A stretch of DNA of 64,000 nucleotides from Methylocystaceae bacterium (GTDB taxonomy: Bacteria > Pseudomonadota > Alphaproteobacteria > Rhodospirillales > Terasakiellaceae). The DNA lies in NCBI GenBank assembly GCA_013373205.1, contig JABXIG010000003.1, positions 620,001-684,000 on the forward strand, given 5' to 3'. This document shows, piece after piece, positions 41,348 through 52,572 of this stretch. The notes under the pieces were generated by a model. It saw only the letters and a program-made list of their open reading frames with translations. It did not search any database and was not told the DNA's origin. The translations under genes were made by a program, and so were the position numbers. Numbering within the stretch: position 1 is the first letter of the stretch; the number at the start of each line of letters is the position of its first letter.

Positions 41348-42079
41348 ATGCGATCTGGTCTCATCGCGCAAAAACTGGGTATGACCCGTCTTTTTGCTGA
41401 AAACGGAAACCACGTTCCCGTGACAGTTTTGAAAGTCGATACTCAGGTGGTAGCGCAGCGTACCGAAGACAAGGATGGCTACACAGCAGTGCAGCTCGGA
41501 TTTGGTAGCGCCAAGGTCAAGAACGTGAGCAAGCCCATGCGCGGGCACTTCGCCGCTAACAAGGTGGAGCCAAAAGCCAAGCTGGCTGAATTCCGCGTGG
41601 AGCCTGAAGGACTTATTGAAGTGGGTGCAGAGCTTTCTGCGGATCACTTCCTGGTTGGTCAATTCGTCGATGTGACGGGTACATCAATCGGTAAAGGTTT
41701 TGCAGGGGCTATGAAGCGCCACAACTTTGGTGGTCTTCGTGCTTCTCACGGTGTATCAATCTCACACCGTTCACATGGTTCCACCGGTCAATGTCAGGAC
41801 CCCGGCCGCGTCTTCAAAGGTAAGAAGATGGCAGGTCATATGGGTGCTGCGCGTGTGACTGTTCAGAACCTCGAAATCGTCGCCACTGATGGCGAGCGTG
41901 GACTTATCATGGTTAAGGGCGGATTGCCCGGTGCCAAGAATGGTTACGTTTTGGTAAAAGATGCTGTTAAGCGTCCTGCGCCAGAAGGTCTTCCGTTCCC
42001 GGCTGCTGTGAAAGCTGCGTCTGTTGCTGAAGCTGCTGAAGAAGCACCTGCTGAAGCACCAGAGACGACTGAGGAATAA
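41348..42079 (+). CDS. rplC: 50S ribosomal protein L3
   Basis: 243 residues from ATG 41348 ([16 protein letters not shown]). Contains [20 protein letters not shown], including the Gln methylated by PrmB in relatives. The last ~25 residues are an Ala/Glu tail typical of alphaproteobacteria. It begins assembly of the 50S subunit near the peptidyl-transferase centre. Confidence 0.97.
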   Translation: MRSGLIAQKLGMTRLFAENGNHVPVTVLKVDTQVVAQRTEDKDGYTAVQLGFGSAKVKNVSKPMRGHFAANKVEPKAKLAEFRVEPEGLIEVGAELSADHFLVGQFVDVTGTSIGKGFAGAMKRHNFGGLRASHGVSISHRSHGSTGQCQDPGRVFKGKKMAGHMGAARVTVQNLEIVATDGERGLIMVKGGLPGAKNGYVLVKDAVKRPAPEGLPFPAAVKAASVAEAAEEAPAEAPETTEE

Positions 42080-42084
42080 GTGGC

Positions 42085-42705
42085 ATGAAGTGCGACGTAA
42101 TTAGTCTTGAAAATAAGAAAGTCGGCGATATCGAGCTGGACGATGCCATCTTTGGTGTCGAGCCGCGCGCTGACATTCTTCACCGTGTGGTAAACTGGCA
42201 ATTGGCACGCCGCCAATCCGGTACACACAAAGTTAAAACACGTGGTGAACTCGCCATCGTTAAAACAAAACCGTTCAAGCAAAAGGGTACCGGTAACGCT
42301 CGTCAGGGCTTTAAAGGTGTTACTCAGATGCGCGGCGGTGCGACTGTACATGGTCCGGTTGTTCGTTCTTACGCACACAATCTGAACAAAAAAGTTCGCA
42401 AACTCGGTCTGAAATGTGCGCTGTCTGCAAAAGTAGCTGACGGTGCGTTGATCGTTGTTGACGATGCGAAATTCGATACCCCGAAAACCAAAGACGCAGC
42501 TGTTAAGCTTAAAGCATTGGGCTGGACTTCTGCATTGGTAATTGACGGTACGGATGTTGACGCCAACTTCCAGAACGCCATCGCCAATATTCCTGGTGTT
42601 GATGCTCTGCCAAGTCAAGGTGCCAACGTTTACGACATCCTTCGCGCTGACAAATTGGTTCTGACCAAAGGTGCAGTCGAAAAATTGGTGGAGCGCTTGT
42701 CATGA
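42085..42705 (+). CDS. rplD: 50S ribosomal protein L4
   Basis: 206 residues, with the exit-tunnel loop [21 protein letters not shown]. In many bacteria L4 also represses the S10 operon through its leader. Its stop overlaps the rplW start (ATGA). Confidence 0.97.
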   Translation: MKCDVISLENKKVGDIELDDAIFGVEPRADILHRVVNWQLARRQSGTHKVKTRGELAIVKTKPFKQKGTGNARQGFKGVTQMRGGATVHGPVVRSYAHNLNKKVRKLGLKCALSAKVADGALIVVDDAKFDTPKTKDAAVKLKALGWTSALVIDGTDVDANFQNAIANIPGVDALPSQGANVYDILRADKLVLTKGAVEKLVERLS

Positions 42706-43025
42706 CAAAATATCTAGCAAGCAAAGTAACCGTTTCTAAAGAACGTGAGTTTGAATTGCTGCGTTCTCCGGTTATCACCGAGAAAGCGACATTGCTGTCA
42801 GAGCACAACCAAGTAACTTTCCGCGTACCAATGGATGCCAATAAGGTTGAAGTTCGTAAAGCTGTTGAAAGCGTATTTGGTGTCAAGGTAACTGCGGTTA
42901 ATACCATTATCACTAAAGGTAAAACCAAACGTTTCCGTGGCCGCGTTGGTCGTCGTGCCGATGTCAAAAAAGCAATCGTTACACTCGCCGAAGGTGAGTC
43001 TATCGATGTGACGACGGGGGTATAA
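42702..43025 (+). CDS. rplW: 50S ribosomal protein L23
   Basis: 107 residues, with [19 protein letters not shown] and [14 protein letters not shown]. Sits at the tunnel exit where trigger factor and SRP dock. Four-base overlap with rplD. Confidence 0.97.
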   Translation: MTKYLASKVTVSKEREFELLRSPVITEKATLLSEHNQVTFRVPMDANKVEVRKAVESVFGVKVTAVNTIITKGKTKRFRGRVGRRADVKKAIVTLAEGESIDVTTGV

Positions 43026-43028
43026 TCC

Positions 43029-43859
43029 ATGGCTTTGAAAAAATTCAAACCGACGACTCCAGGCCAACGTAACTTGGTTCTGGTTGATCGTTCCGATCTT
43101 TACAAAGGCAAACCTGTCAAAGCTTTGACAGAAGGTCTGCGTAAGACCGGCGGTCGTAACAACACAGGTCGTATTACATCCCGCCGTATTGGTGGGGGTC
43201 ATAAGCGTCGTTATCGCTTCATCGACTTCAAACGTAATGCGAAATTTGATGTTCCAGCGACTGTTGAGCGTCTCGAGTACGATCCGAACCGTACAGCCTT
43301 TATCGCTCTTATTCGCTACGAAGACGGGGAACTGTCTTACATCTTAGCTCCGCAACGCCTGCAAGTTGGCGACACTGTTGTGTCTGGTCAGCGCGTGGAC
43401 GTAAAACCGGGTAACGCGATGCCTATCGCAAACATTCCGGTTGGTACCATCATTCACAACGTCGAAATGAAGCCTGGTAAAGGTGGTCAAATCGCACGTT
43501 CTGCTGGTACCTACGTTCAACTCGTTGGTAAAGACCAAGGGTACGCTCAGCTTCGTCTCGGTTCAGGTGAAGTCCGCCTGGTCCGTGGTGAGTGCATGGC
43601 AACCATCGGCGCTGTATCTAACCCGGATCAACAAAACGTCAAGCTTGGTAAAGCTGGTCGTAATCGTTGGTTGGGCAAACGCCCATCTGTCCGTGGTGTC
43701 GCAATGAACCCTGTTGATCACCCACATGGTGGTGGTGAGGGTCGTACTTCCGGGGGTCGTCATCCTGTGACGCCTTGGGGTAAGCCGACTAAAGGTAAGC
43801 GCACTCGTAGCAACAAGAAGACGGACGCGCTGATTATGCGCAGCCGTCATAAGAAATAG
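43029..43859 (+). CDS. rplB: 50S ribosomal protein L2
   Basis: 276 residues. [18 protein letters not shown] near the start and [20 protein letters not shown], the conserved loop close to the peptidyl-transferase centre, near the end. Normal length. Confidence 0.98.
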   Translation: MALKKFKPTTPGQRNLVLVDRSDLYKGKPVKALTEGLRKTGGRNNTGRITSRRIGGGHKRRYRFIDFKRNAKFDVPATVERLEYDPNRTAFIALIRYEDGELSYILAPQRLQVGDTVVSGQRVDVKPGNAMPIANIPVGTIIHNVEMKPGKGGQIARSAGTYVQLVGKDQGYAQLRLGSGEVRLVRGECMATIGAVSNPDQQNVKLGKAGRNRWLGKRPSVRGVAMNPVDHPHGGGEGRTSGGRHPVTPWGKPTKGKRTRSNKKTDALIMRSRHKK

Positions 43860-43870
43860 GAGGCCGGCTC

Positions 43871-44149
43871 GTGGCTCGTTCCGTATGGAAAGGACCGTTT
43901 GTTGACGGCTACCTTCTCACTAAAGCAGAGAAGGCACGTGAGTCCGGTCGCAATGATGTCATTAAGACATGGTCGCGTCGTTCCACTATTCTGCCGCAAT
44001 TCGTAGGCCTCACATTTGGCGTCTACAACGGTAATAAATTCATCCCGGTATTGGTGACTGAAGATATGATTGGACACAAGTTTGGTGAGTTTTCACCAAC
44101 TCGTACCTATTATGGTCATGCTGCCGACAAAAAAGCCAAGAGGAAGTAA
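43871..44149 (+). CDS. rpsS: 30S ribosomal protein S19, GTG start
   Basis: 92 residues from GTG 43871 (AGGAGG ends a few bases before). [15 protein letters not shown] and [14 protein letters not shown] are conserved. 30S head protein contacting S13. Confidence 0.97.
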   Translation: MARSVWKGPFVDGYLLTKAEKARESGRNDVIKTWSRRSTILPQFVGLTFGVYNGNKFIPVLVTEDMIGHKFGEFSPTRTYYGHAADKKAKRK

Positions 44150-44152
44150 GTT

Positions 44153-44533
44153 ATGGGTAAGAAAAAGGCAGATCGTCGCCTTGCCGATAACGAGGCAATG
44201 GCTCGCGCCAAAATGATCCGTATCAGCCCGCAAAAGCTGAACCTGGTCGCCGCCTCCATCCGTGGCAAAAGCGCTTCTGCAGCGGTTGCTGAGTTGGCAT
44301 TTTCCAAGCGTCGCGTCGCTAAAGACGTGAAAGCGATTTTGGAATCTGCTATCGCCAATGCAGAAAACAATCACCAGCTTGACGTTGACAACCTGTTTGT
44401 CGCTGAAGCTTCTGTAGGTCGCGCTATGGTTATGAAACGCTGGCGTCCACGTGCTCGTGGTCGTGTTGGCAAGATCATGAAACCATGGAGCAACATGCGC
44501 ATCATTCTTCGTGAACGTGAGGAGACAGCATAA
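44153..44533 (+). CDS. rplV: 50S ribosomal protein L22
   Basis: 126 residues: [19 protein letters not shown], then the tunnel-lining hairpin and [18 protein letters not shown]. The C-terminus overlaps the rpsC start by one base (TAATG). Confidence 0.97.
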   Translation: MGKKKADRRLADNEAMARAKMIRISPQKLNLVAASIRGKSASAAVAELAFSKRRVAKDVKAILESAIANAENNHQLDVDNLFVAEASVGRAMVMKRWRPRARGRVGKIMKPWSNMRIILREREETA

Positions 44534-45213
44534 TGGGTCAGAAGGTAAACCCGATTGGGCTTCGCCTCGGGATCAACCGTACTTGGGAATCCCGTTGGTA
44601 CGCTGATAAAGGCGATTATGCTTCCAAGCTGCACCAAGATTTGGAATTGCGTGAGTTCATCAAAAAAGAACTCGCACAAGCCGGTGTTGCAAAAGTTGTC
44701 ATCGAACGTCCTGCAAAGCGTGCTCGTATTACCATCCACACGGCTCGTCCGGGTGTGATCATTGGTAAAAAAGGTGCCGACATTGAGAAACTTCGTCTGA
44801 AGCTTTCTGAAATGACTGGCAATGACGTTCGTTTGAACATCGTTGAGATCCGCAAGCCGGAACTGGACGCACAACTCGTAGCTGACGGCATTGCCCAACA
44901 GCTTGAGCGTCGTGTTTCATTCCGTCGTGCGATGAAGCGTTCTGTTCAATCCGCCATGCGCCTTGGCGCACTCGGTATTCGTATCAACTGCTCCGGCCGT
45001 TTGGGTGGTGCTGAGATCGCGCGTACCGAATGGTATCGTGAAGGCCGTGTTCCGCTGCACACACTTCGTGCAAACGTTGATTACGGGACTTCTACAGGTC
45101 ACACCACTTACGGTGCGTGTGGCGTGAAAGTCTGGATCTTCAAAGGCGAGATCATGGAACACGATCCAATGGCTGTTGAAAACCTTGCCGCTGATGCGCA
45201 AGCCGCACGCTAA
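44533..45213 (+). CDS. rpsC: 30S ribosomal protein S3
   Basis: 226 residues: [22 protein letters not shown] domain with [17 protein letters not shown], then the C-terminal mRNA-entry domain ending [11 protein letters not shown]. Translationally coupled to rplV. Confidence 0.98.
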   Translation: MGQKVNPIGLRLGINRTWESRWYADKGDYASKLHQDLELREFIKKELAQAGVAKVVIERPAKRARITIHTARPGVIIGKKGADIEKLRLKLSEMTGNDVRLNIVEIRKPELDAQLVADGIAQQLERRVSFRRAMKRSVQSAMRLGALGIRINCSGRLGGAEIARTEWYREGRVPLHTLRANVDYGTSTGHTTYGACGVKVWIFKGEIMEHDPMAVENLAADAQAAR

Positions 45214-45226
45214 GGAGTAGGTTATC

Positions 45227-45646
45227 ATGTTATTGCCAAAACGTACTAAGTTCCGCAAAATGCATAAAGGCCGTATCAAGGGCAATGCAAAAGGTGGTTC
45301 TTCTTTGAACTTTGGAGCTTACGGCTTAAAAGCTTTGACTCCTGAGCGCGTAACGTCTCGTCAAATCGAAGCGGCTCGTCGTGCGATGACTCGTCACATG
45401 AAACGTGCCGGTCGCGTATGGATCCGTATCTTCCCTGATGTTCCTGTTTCTAAGAAACCTGCCGAAGTCCGTATGGGTAAAGGTAAAGGTTCTGTAGAAT
45501 TCTGGGCCTGTAAGGTGAAGCCGGGTCGTATCATGTTCGAAATCGACGGTGTTCCGCAAGATGTTGCACGTCGCGCCATGGAATTGGCCGCTGCAAAATT
45601 GCCGGTTCGCACTCGCTTCGTAACCCGTCTGGGTGAAGGAGAATAA
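45227..45646 (+). CDS. rplP: 50S ribosomal protein L16
   Basis: 139 residues: [18 protein letters not shown] and [19 protein letters not shown]. Binds near the A-site tRNA and the 5S rRNA region. Preceded by AAGGAG. Confidence 0.97.
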   Translation: MLLPKRTKFRKMHKGRIKGNAKGGSSLNFGAYGLKALTPERVTSRQIEAARRAMTRHMKRAGRVWIRIFPDVPVSKKPAEVRMGKGKGSVEFWACKVKPGRIMFEIDGVPQDVARRAMELAAAKLPVRTRFVTRLGEGE

Positions 45647-45649
45647 GAT

Positions 45650-45835
45650 ATGAACGCTGCAGAAATCCGTTCCAAAAGCTCTGATGAGCTGAAGGATGAG
45701 TTGCTGAAATTGCGTAAGGAAGCGTTTAACCTTCGCTTCCAGCAAGCCAGTGGCCAGTTGGAAAACACAGCTCGTGTCCGTCAGGTACGTCGCGATATCG
45801 CACGTATCAAGACGGTCATCAGTGAAAAAGCCTAA
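45650..45835 (+). CDS. rpmC: 50S ribosomal protein L29
   Basis: 61 residues, two helices with [20 protein letters not shown], the conserved L29 segment. Tunnel-exit protein beside L23. Confidence 0.96.
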   Translation: MNAAEIRSKSSDELKDELLKLRKEAFNLRFQQASGQLENTARVRQVRRDIARIKTVISEKA

Positions 45836-45847
45836 GGAGCACATAAA

Positions 45848-46084
45848 ATGCCTAAGCGTATACTCCAAGGCGTTGTTGTTAGCGACAAACAAGAAAAGAC
45901 CGTTGTGGTGAAGGTAGAGCGCCGCACTAAGCACCCGCTCTACAAAAAATTCATCAAGCGTTCTAAAAAGTATGCCGCGCACGACGAGAATAATCAGTTC
46001 AAAGTTGGTGACTTGGTGAAAATCCAGGAAACTAAACCGATTTCCAAGAATAAATCTTGGGAAGTACTGACTGAGGAAGCCTAA
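45848..46084 (+). CDS. rpsQ: 30S ribosomal protein S17
   Basis: 78 residues: [20 protein letters not shown] and [19 protein letters not shown], then [11 protein letters not shown]. Last gene of the S10 unit; a 182-base gap follows. Confidence 0.97.
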   Translation: MPKRILQGVVVSDKQEKTVVVKVERRTKHPLYKKFIKRSKKYAAHDENNQFKVGDLVKIQETKPISKNKSWEVLTEEA

Positions 46085-46266
46085 CTTCAGGCTTTCAGAC
46101 TGAGTGACTGAGAGAAAATTCTTGATATGTCTTGACTGGGGGCTCCTAAACCTTTAGGTATCCCCACCTCGACAACAAGTATGACACTTGAATGTCTTAA
46201 ATGGGGAAGCATAATTTATTATGCTTCCTCGCTTTCGTGACCAGAATCTAGATAAAGGAATATTCT
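46085..46266 (+). promoter_or_regulatory. S10/spc operon boundary with two hairpins
   Basis: The gap between rpsQ and rplN is where the S10 and spc operons divide in E. coli. It contains TTGACT at 46132, a GGGG-CCTAA/TTAGG-CCCC hairpin (46139-46165), and a perfect ten-pair GGAAGCATAA/TTATGCTTCC hairpin with TTTA loop (46205-46228). Neither has a T-run, so they look like leader or processing structures. A -10 for the TTGACT is unclear. Confidence 0.5.
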
Positions 46267-46635
46267 ATGATTCAGATGCAAACCAACCTGGAAGTGGCAG
46301 ATAACTCTGGCGCACGCCGGGTGCAGTGCATCAAGGTTCTCGGTGGTTCTAAACGCCGGTGGGCTTCTGTAGGCGACGTTATCGTTGTCTCCGTTAAAGA
46401 AGCTATCCCGCGCGGTCGTGTGAAAAAAGGTGACGTGCATCGCGCAGTTATCGTTCGCACTTCCAAGGACATCCGTCGCCCTGATGGCTCTGTAATTCGT
46501 TTCGATAAGAACGCTGCTGTTTTGATTAACAAAAACGGCGAGCCTATCGGCACACGTATCTTCGGCCCGGTTACACGCGAACTTCGCGGTCGTAACTACA
46601 TGAAGATTGTCTCCTTAGCACCGGAGGTTCTCTAA
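46267..46635 (+). CDS. rplN: 50S ribosomal protein L14
   Basis: 122 residues: [20 protein letters not shown] and [20 protein letters not shown]. Intersubunit-face protein. First gene of the spc unit. Confidence 0.98.
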   Translation: MIQMQTNLEVADNSGARRVQCIKVLGGSKRRWASVGDVIVVSVKEAIPRGRVKKGDVHRAVIVRTSKDIRRPDGSVIRFDKNAAVLINKNGEPIGTRIFGPVTRELRGRNYMKIVSLAPEVL

Positions 46636-46636
46636 C

Positions 46637-46954
46637 ATGGCAGCCAAGATTAAAAAGGGCGATAGCGTAATCGTTCTGACCGGTAAGGATAAAGGGAAGA
46701 CGGGTGAAGTCCTCAGCGTTAAACCTGCTGAAGCCAAAGCTGTTGTTCAAGGCATCAATATGGTGAAACGCCATACGAAGCCGACCCAGTTCCAAGCCGG
46801 CGGTATCGTCGAAAAAGAAGCCGCAATTGCGATCTCTAACATCGCTATTGTTGATCCGAAAGAAGGCAAAGCGACTCGCGTTGGCTTCAAAACTCTCGAA
46901 GACGGCAAGAAAGTACGCATTGCGAAACTTTCTGGCGAAGTCATCGACAGCTAA
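46637..46954 (+). CDS. rplX: 50S ribosomal protein L24
   Basis: 105 residues with the KOW motif [20 protein letters not shown] and VKRHTKPTQ. Assembly initiator of the 50S. ATG is one base after the rplN stop. Confidence 0.97.
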   Translation: MAAKIKKGDSVIVLTGKDKGKTGEVLSVKPAEAKAVVQGINMVKRHTKPTQFQAGGIVEKEAAIAISNIAIVDPKEGKATRVGFKTLEDGKKVRIAKLSGEVIDS

Positions 46955-46967
46955 GGGATAGGATCAA

Positions 46968-47507
46968 ATGGCTCGTCTTAAAGAAGTATATAACTCTACC
47001 ATCCGTCCTGCGATGAAAGATGAATTCAACTACGCGAATGAAATGGAAATTCCGAAGTTGGAAAAGATCGTCATCAATATGGGTGTTGGTGAAGCTGCGG
47101 CCGATAAGAAAAAGATCGATGCAGCGGTTGCTGAACTGGAAGCGATTTCAGGTCAGAAAGCAGTTAAAACCAAAGCGAAAAAATCTATCGCGGGCTTCAA
47201 GCTTCGTGAAGAACAGGTTGTTGGATGTAAAGTTACGCTGCGTCGTAACCAAATGTTCGAATTCCTGGATCGCCTGGTTAACATTGCATTGCCGCGCGTT
47301 CGTGATTTTCGCGGTCTGAACGGCAAATCTTTTGATGGTCGTGGCAACTACGCCATGGGTATCAAAGAACAAATCGTATTCCCGGAGATCGACTACGACC
47401 AAGTAGACGCCATCCGTGGTATGGACATCGTAATCTGCACAACGGCGAAAACAGACGAAGAAGCAAAATCTTTGCTTGCTAAGTTTGAACTGCCGTTCGC
47501 GAAGTAA
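46968..47507 (+). CDS. rplE: 50S ribosomal protein L5
   Basis: 179 residues: [38 protein letters not shown] and [17 protein letters not shown]. Binds 5S rRNA and the P-site tRNA. Confidence 0.98.
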   Translation: MARLKEVYNSTIRPAMKDEFNYANEMEIPKLEKIVINMGVGEAAADKKKIDAAVAELEAISGQKAVKTKAKKSIAGFKLREEQVVGCKVTLRRNQMFEFLDRLVNIALPRVRDFRGLNGKSFDGRGNYAMGIKEQIVFPEIDYDQVDAIRGMDIVICTTAKTDEEAKSLLAKFELPFAK

Positions 47508-47528
47508 TCGATAGGAGAATATTTAGTT

Positions 47529-47834
47529 ATGGCTAAAGTAAGTGCTGTCGAAAAGAACAAGCGTCGCGAACGTACAGTTGCTAAGTACGCAAACAAGCGC
47601 GCAGAATTGAAAGCAATCATCAAGAACCGTGAATTGTCAGGCGAAGAACGCATGGCTGCTCAGTTCAAGTTGAACGCTATGCCGCGCGATGCGTCAAAAA
47701 GCCGCATTCGCATGCGTTGTGAAGTCACTGGTCGCCCCCGTGGTAACTACCGCAAGTTCAAGATGTGCCGGATTAAATTCCGCGACTTGGCTTCCATCGG
47801 TAGCCTGCCCGGCGTCGTCAAGTCGAGCTGGTAA
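47529..47834 (+). CDS. rpsN: 30S ribosomal protein S14 (zinc-free type)
   Basis: 101 residues, the longer C-minus form without zinc-ribbon cysteines. The C-terminal [20 protein letters not shown] and [14 protein letters not shown] are conserved. Confidence 0.97.
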   Translation: MAKVSAVEKNKRRERTVAKYANKRAELKAIIKNRELSGEERMAAQFKLNAMPRDASKSRIRMRCEVTGRPRGNYRKFKMCRIKFRDLASIGSLPGVVKSSW

Positions 47835-47846
47835 GGAGATACGATA

Positions 47847-48245
47847 ATGTCTATGTCAGATCCCTTAGGGGATATGCTGACCCGTATCCGTAACGGTCAA
47901 CAAGCAAACAAAAGCGCTGTAAACGCGCCGGCGTCCAAGCTTCGTGCGAACGTTCTGGAAGTATTAAAACGGGAAGGTTACATTCGTGGTTTCGAAAAAG
48001 TTACTGGTGATACAGGCTTTGACGAATTGCGTATTGAGCTGAAATACTTTGATGGCAAACCTGTCATCTCTAAAATCAAGCGTGTGTCTACACCGGGTCG
48101 CCGTGTGTATTCTGGCGTGAATGATTTGCCGAAGGTCTTTAACGGCCTGGGTATTTCTATTTTGACCACACCTCGCGGTGTTATGTCTGATGCAGAAGCT
48201 CGTGAAGCCAATGTTGGCGGCGAAATCCTCTGCACGGTATTCTAA
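47847..48245 (+). CDS. rpsH: 30S ribosomal protein S8
   Basis: 132 residues: [19 protein letters not shown] and [19 protein letters not shown]. Central-domain 16S binder and spc-operon repressor in enterobacteria. Starts MSM; either Met is possible. Confidence 0.97.
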   Translation: MSMSDPLGDMLTRIRNGQQANKSAVNAPASKLRANVLEVLKREGYIRGFEKVTGDTGFDELRIELKYFDGKPVISKIKRVSTPGRRVYSGVNDLPKVFNGLGISILTTPRGVMSDAEAREANVGGEILCTVF

Positions 48246-48260
48246 GGAAGGGAGCATACT

Positions 48261-48794
48261 ATGTCACGTATTGGTAAGCACCCTGTGGAAGTACCTTCAG
48301 GCGTTACTGTTACCGTTAATGGTCAAGAAGTAGTTGCCAAAGGCAAACTTGGCGAGATGTCTTTCACTGTAATGGAAGAAGTTGCTGTCTCTATGGACGA
48401 TGGCAAAGTCACTGTTGCACCGAAAAATGATTCTCGTCGTGCACGTCAAATGTGGGCAACAGCCCGCACACGTATCAACAATCTGGTCATTGGTGTGAAC
48501 GAAGGTTTCTCCAAAGAGTTGGAAATCCAAGGCGTCGGTTATCGTGCCGCTGTTAAGGGTTCTAATCTGGAGCTTCAACTGGGTTTCTCCCATGACGTAA
48601 TCGTGCCGATTCCGTCTGACCTGAAGATTGCTTGTCCTTCCCAAACAGAGATCACAATCTCTGGTGCGGATAAACAGAAAGTGGGTCAAATCGCTTCTGA
48701 GATCCGTGGGTATCGTCCGCCGGAACCTTATAAAGGTAAAGGTGTTCGTTATAAGGGTGAGTACATCCTTCGTAAGGAAGGGAAGAAGAAGTAA
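48261..48794 (+). CDS. rplF: 50S ribosomal protein L6
   Basis: 177 residues: [20 protein letters not shown] and the C-terminal [18 protein letters not shown]. Located near the sarcin-ricin loop. Its stop overlaps the rplR start (TAATG). Confidence 0.98.
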   Translation: MSRIGKHPVEVPSGVTVTVNGQEVVAKGKLGEMSFTVMEEVAVSMDDGKVTVAPKNDSRRARQMWATARTRINNLVIGVNEGFSKELEIQGVGYRAAVKGSNLELQLGFSHDVIVPIPSDLKIACPSQTEITISGADKQKVGQIASEIRGYRPPEPYKGKGVRYKGEYILRKEGKKK

Positions 48795-49156
48795 TGTTAA
48801 GTCCAAAACAACTTCAGGAACGTCGCGCCAGTCGCGTTCGTTACCAAATCCGCAAGCGCGCTACTGGTCGTCCGCGTTTGTCGGTTTTCCGTTCCAGCAA
48901 GCACATCTATGCGCAAATCATTGATGACGCTAATGGCGTTACTCTGGTTGCCGCTTCTTCCATCGAGAAAGATCTCAAAGGAAGCTTGAAAACTGGTGCT
49001 GACACAGACGCTGCTACTAAAGTTGGTGCTTTGGTTGCAGAACGTGCTGTGAAAGCTGGTATCAAGGATGTCGTCTTCGATCGTGGTGGCTACCGCTATC
49101 ATGGGCGTGTGAAAGCTTTGGCTGACGCAGCTCGTGAAGCTGGTCTGTCGTTCTAA
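48794..49156 (+). CDS. rplR: 50S ribosomal protein L18
   Basis: 120 residues: [34 protein letters not shown], and [19 protein letters not shown]. 5S rRNA binder. Coupled to rplF by a one-base overlap. Confidence 0.97.
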   Translation: MLSPKQLQERRASRVRYQIRKRATGRPRLSVFRSSKHIYAQIIDDANGVTLVAASSIEKDLKGSLKTGADTDAATKVGALVAERAVKAGIKDVVFDRGGYRYHGRVKALADAAREAGLSF

Positions 49157-49171
49157 CAGGAAGAATGAGAT

Positions 49172-49762
49172 ATGGCACGTAATCCTAAAGAAAATCCTCG
49201 CGGTAAAGGCCGTGGCAAAGAGAAGGCTCAGGAAGCTGATTCTGACCTGATCGATAAGCTCGTCGGTATTAACCGTGTCGCCAAGGTGGTCAAAGGTGGC
49301 CGTCGCTTCTCGTTTGCTGCTATGGTCGTTGTTGGTGACGGTCGTGGCCGTGTCGGTTTCGGCACAGGTAAAGCACGTGAAGTTCCGGAAGCTATCCGTA
49401 AGGCTACTGAACAAGCTAAACGTAACATGATCCGCGTTCCGCTTCGCGAAGGTCGTACACTTCACCACGATGTGAAGGGTCACTTCGGTGCAGGTAAAGT
49501 TATCCTGCGTGCGGCGCCGTCTGGTACTGGTATCATTGCCGGTGGTCCGATGCGCGCAGTATTCGAAACAATGGGCGTACAAGACGTTGTTGCGAAGTCA
49601 CAGGGCACTCAAAACCCGCAAAACATGATTAAAGCTACTTTCGATGCGTTGGCGAATTCGTTCTCGCCGCGTTCCATCGCTTCCAAGCGTGGTAAGAAAG
49701 TTGGTGAAATCGTGGCACGTCGGGACTCAGGTGCGGCTGCACAAGCTGCTGCAAAGGAGTAA
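49172..49762 (+). CDS. rpsE: 30S ribosomal protein S5
   Basis: 196 residues: [20 protein letters not shown] and [20 protein letters not shown], then the C-terminal [16 protein letters not shown]. Fidelity and mRNA helicase site with S3/S4. Confidence 0.98.
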   Translation: MARNPKENPRGKGRGKEKAQEADSDLIDKLVGINRVAKVVKGGRRFSFAAMVVVGDGRGRVGFGTGKAREVPEAIRKATEQAKRNMIRVPLREGRTLHHDVKGHFGAGKVILRAAPSGTGIIAGGPMRAVFETMGVQDVVAKSQGTQNPQNMIKATFDALANSFSPRSIASKRGKKVGEIVARRDSGAAAQAAAKE

Positions 49763-49768
49763 TGAGAG

Positions 49769-49954
49769 ATGGCTACGAAGAAAACCGTTAAAGTGCAACA
49801 GATCGGAAGCCCGATCGGTCGCAAGAATGATCAACGCGCGACGTTGATTGGCTTGGGTTTGAACAAGTTGAACCGTGTTTCAGAATTGGAAGATACTCCT
49901 TCCGTTCGCGGCATGATCAACAAAGTTCAACATCTCGTACAAATCGTTGAGTAA
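49769..49954 (+). CDS. rpmD: 50S ribosomal protein L30
   Basis: 61 residues: [20 protein letters not shown] and [21 protein letters not shown] small TGTGGA/TCCACA hairpin with a T-rich tail (49957-49990) follows, possibly modulating rplO. Confidence 0.97.
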   Translation: MATKKTVKVQQIGSPIGRKNDQRATLIGLGLNKLNRVSELEDTPSVRGMINKVQHLVQIVE

Positions 49955-50017
49955 GGTGTGGATTTTCCACATCTTTCTCTCTTTTGTTTGTTCGAGAAAC
50001 TTTAAAGGATTTGAAAC

Positions 50018-50479
50018 ATGAAACTCAATGAGCTTCGTGACAATGATGGCGCTAGAAAAACTCGCATGCGCGTGGGCCGTGGTATGGCTTCAGGCAAAGG
50101 CAAGACTTCTGGTCGCGGTCAAAAAGGTCAAAAAGCCCGTAACACTGTTGCGGTTGGCTTTGAAGGCGGTCAAATGCCTTTGTATCGTCGCTTGCCGAAA
50201 CGTGGCTTCACTAACAACTTCCGTCAGGAATTTACAGTTGTTAACGTTGGCCGCATTCAAAAAGCGATCGATGCTGGTAAAATCAAAGCTGGTGACACAC
50301 TGAATGTTGAAGCGCTCAAGGCTGCTGGTCTTGTGAAAAACGTCAAAGACGGCGTTCGTCTTCTTAACAAAGGTGAAATCACTGCTAAAGTTACGGTTGA
50401 AGTCAATAGTGCTTCTCCTGCTGCTGTTGCGGCTGTCGAAAAGGCAGGCGGTTCAGTAACAGTTGACGCTGCTGAATAA
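50018..50479 (+). CDS. rplO: 50S ribosomal protein L15
   Basis: 153 residues: the Gly-rich, basic N-terminus [20 protein letters not shown] and [17 protein letters not shown]. Late 50S assembly protein. secY follows after 42 bases. Confidence 0.97.
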   Translation: MKLNELRDNDGARKTRMRVGRGMASGKGKTSGRGQKGQKARNTVAVGFEGGQMPLYRRLPKRGFTNNFRQEFTVVNVGRIQKAIDAGKIKAGDTLNVEALKAAGLVKNVKDGVRLLNKGEITAKVTVEVNSASPAAVAAVEKAGGSVTVDAAE

Positions 50480-50521
50480 ACCACACTTCGATTTCGGACC
50501 AAGTAAGTCCAGGGGACCGTT

Positions 50522-51865
50522 ATGGCATCTGCCGCAGAACAATTAGCTTCTAACATGAACTTCGGTGCTATCGCGAAAGCGGAAGAACTGAAAAAACGTA
50601 TTTGGTTTACGTTAGGGGCATTGATCGTCTATCGCATTGGCGCTTACATTCCTATTCCGGGTATCGACCCTGTCATTCTGCGAGACTTGTTCTCGCAGAA
50701 TGCAGGTGGCATCCTTGGAATGTTTGATATGTTTGCCGGTGGCGCATTGGGTCGTATGACCATTTTTGCGTTGAACATCATGCCGTATATCTCGGCTTCT
50801 ATCATTTTGCAGCTGGGGACGGCGATTTCGCCTTCACTGGAAGCCATGAAGAAAGAAGGTGAGCAAGGGCGTAAGAAGATTACGCAATATACCCGTTATC
50901 TAACGGTACTCATTGCATCTTTACAGGCTTACGGGATTGCCGTCGGTCTGGAAGGTATGTCTTCCAGTGCAGGGTCTGCTGTTATTGATCCGGGATATTT
51001 CTTCCGGGCTGCTACAGTAATTACGCTGGTCGGTGGTACCATCTTCTTGATGTGGTTGGGCGAACAAATCACGGCGCGTGGTATCGGTAACGGGATTTCC
51101 CTTATCATCTTTGCAGGGATTGTGGCAAACTTGCCTTCAGCTCTTGCCGGGACGTTGGAACTTGGACGTACAGGGGCACTGTCCGTTCTGTTCATCATCG
51201 GCCTGTTGGTGATGAGTGTTGCTGTTATCATGTTCATCGTTTACGTCGAACGTGCGCAGCGCAAAGTGGTAATCCAATATCCGAAACGTCAGCGTGGAAA
51301 TAAGGTATTTGGGGGCGAGTCTTCCCATATGCCTCTAAAAATCAACACGTCCGGTGTTATTCCGCCGATCTTTGCGAGCTCCTTGTTGCTGTTGCCGACA
51401 ACTGTGATCTCAATGACCGCAGGGCAAGGGCCTGAGTGGCTGCAAACGGTTGCTGCATGGTTGGGGCGTGGTCAGCCCGGGTACATTACCTTGTACTTGG
51501 CTTTGATCATCTTCTTCGCATTTTTCTATACGTCGGTTGTTTTCAACCCACAGGAAACTGCAGAAAACCTGCGCAAAAACGGTGGATATGTACCAGGCAT
51601 CCGTCCAGGTAAAAATACAGCCGAATATCTGGATAAGATTACGACGCGTTTGACAGTCATTGGGGCAGCTTATCTGTCTGCTGTCTGTCTTTTGCCGGAA
51701 TTGCTGATCGCAAAATGGCAAGTGCCGTTTTACTTCGGTGGAACAAGCTTGCTGATCGTGGTAACAGTAACAATGGATACGGTTGGTCAAGTGCATTCGC
51801 ATCTTCTGGCCCACCAGTATGAAGGTCTGATTAAAAAGTCCAAACTTAGGGGAAAAAGAGGATGA
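50522..51865 (+). CDS. secY: Preprotein translocase subunit SecY
   Basis: 447 residues with ten membrane segments. GAYIPIPGIDP opens the first periplasmic part and the plug region is in the GGILGMFDMFAGGALGRM stretch; PYISASIILQL and EQITARGIGNGISLIIFAGI are conserved. Forms the inner-membrane channel with SecE. Its end overlaps adk (ATGA). Confidence 0.98.
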   Translation: MASAAEQLASNMNFGAIAKAEELKKRIWFTLGALIVYRIGAYIPIPGIDPVILRDLFSQNAGGILGMFDMFAGGALGRMTIFALNIMPYISASIILQLGTAISPSLEAMKKEGEQGRKKITQYTRYLTVLIASLQAYGIAVGLEGMSSSAGSAVIDPGYFFRAATVITLVGGTIFLMWLGEQITARGIGNGISLIIFAGIVANLPSALAGTLELGRTGALSVLFIIGLLVMSVAVIMFIVYVERAQRKVVIQYPKRQRGNKVFGGESSHMPLKINTSGVIPPIFASSLLLLPTTVISMTAGQGPEWLQTVAAWLGRGQPGYITLYLALIIFFAFFYTSVVFNPQETAENLRKNGGYVPGIRPGKNTAEYLDKITTRLTVIGAAYLSAVCLLPELLIAKWQVPFYFGGTSLLIVVTVTMDTVGQVHSHLLAHQYEGLIKKSKLRGKRG

Positions 51866-52506
51866 AACTAATCTTGTTAGGGGCACCGGGTGCCGGTAAA
51901 GGGACCCAAGCCAAACGTCTTGAAGAAGCATATGGTATCGTTCAACTGTCAACAGGTGACATGCTGCGTGCAGAAGTTGCCAGTGGCAGCGAGATCGGGC
52001 AAGAGCTGAAATCTGTTATGGAAGCAGGAAATCTCGTCACCGACGATTTGATCATTTCCATGATTTCCAGCCGTGTCGAACAAGACGACTGCAAGAAAGG
52101 TTATATTCTGGACGGTTTCCCACGTACAACAGCTCAAGCTGAGGCTCTCGATAAAATGCTCGAGGACAAAGGTCAAAAGCTTGACGAAGTCATCGAAATG
52201 GTTGTCGATGAAGAAGCGCTTGTTGAACGTATCACTGGTCGTTATACCTGTGCCAATTGTGGGCAGGGGTATCATGACAAATTCCAGCAACCTGAAAAAG
52301 AAGGTAGCTGTGATAAGTGCGATTCAACTGAATTTACACGTCGCGCCGATGATAATGAAGAAACCGTTCGCTCCCGTTTGGTCTCTTATCGGGAACAAAC
52401 AGCTCCGATTGCTGAACATTACAAAGCAAAAGGAATGTTAAAGACTGTCGATGGCATGGCTGACATTGATGAAGTCACAAGCCAACTCAAGGCGATCTTG
52501 GGTTAA
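51862..52506 (+). CDS. adk: Adenylate kinase
   Basis: 214 residues: P-loop GAPGAGKGTQAKRL, DGFPRTTAQAEAL, and a long LID carrying a zinc-type Cys set (CANCGQGYHDKF...CDKC). Interconverts ATP, ADP and AMP. Four-base overlap with secY; this secY-adk pairing is usual. Confidence 0.97.
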   Translation: MKLILLGAPGAGKGTQAKRLEEAYGIVQLSTGDMLRAEVASGSEIGQELKSVMEAGNLVTDDLIISMISSRVEQDDCKKGYILDGFPRTTAQAEALDKMLEDKGQKLDEVIEMVVDEEALVERITGRYTCANCGQGYHDKFQQPEKEGSCDKCDSTEFTRRADDNEETVRSRLVSYREQTAPIAEHYKAKGMLKTVDGMADIDEVTSQLKAILG

Positions 52507-52527
52507 TTTTTTAATTGAACTAAAGGG

Positions 52528-52555
52528 TTGACAGAAGCTTAATGCTTTCTATAAT
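52528..52555 (+). promoter_or_regulatory. Consensus promoter of the alpha operon
   Basis: A perfect TTGACA (52528-52533), 16-base spacer and perfect TATAAT (52550-52555), the best sigma70 match in the window. Start predicted near 52562. Confidence 0.85.
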
Positions 52556-52572
52556 CCCGCCCCTTGGTTCAG

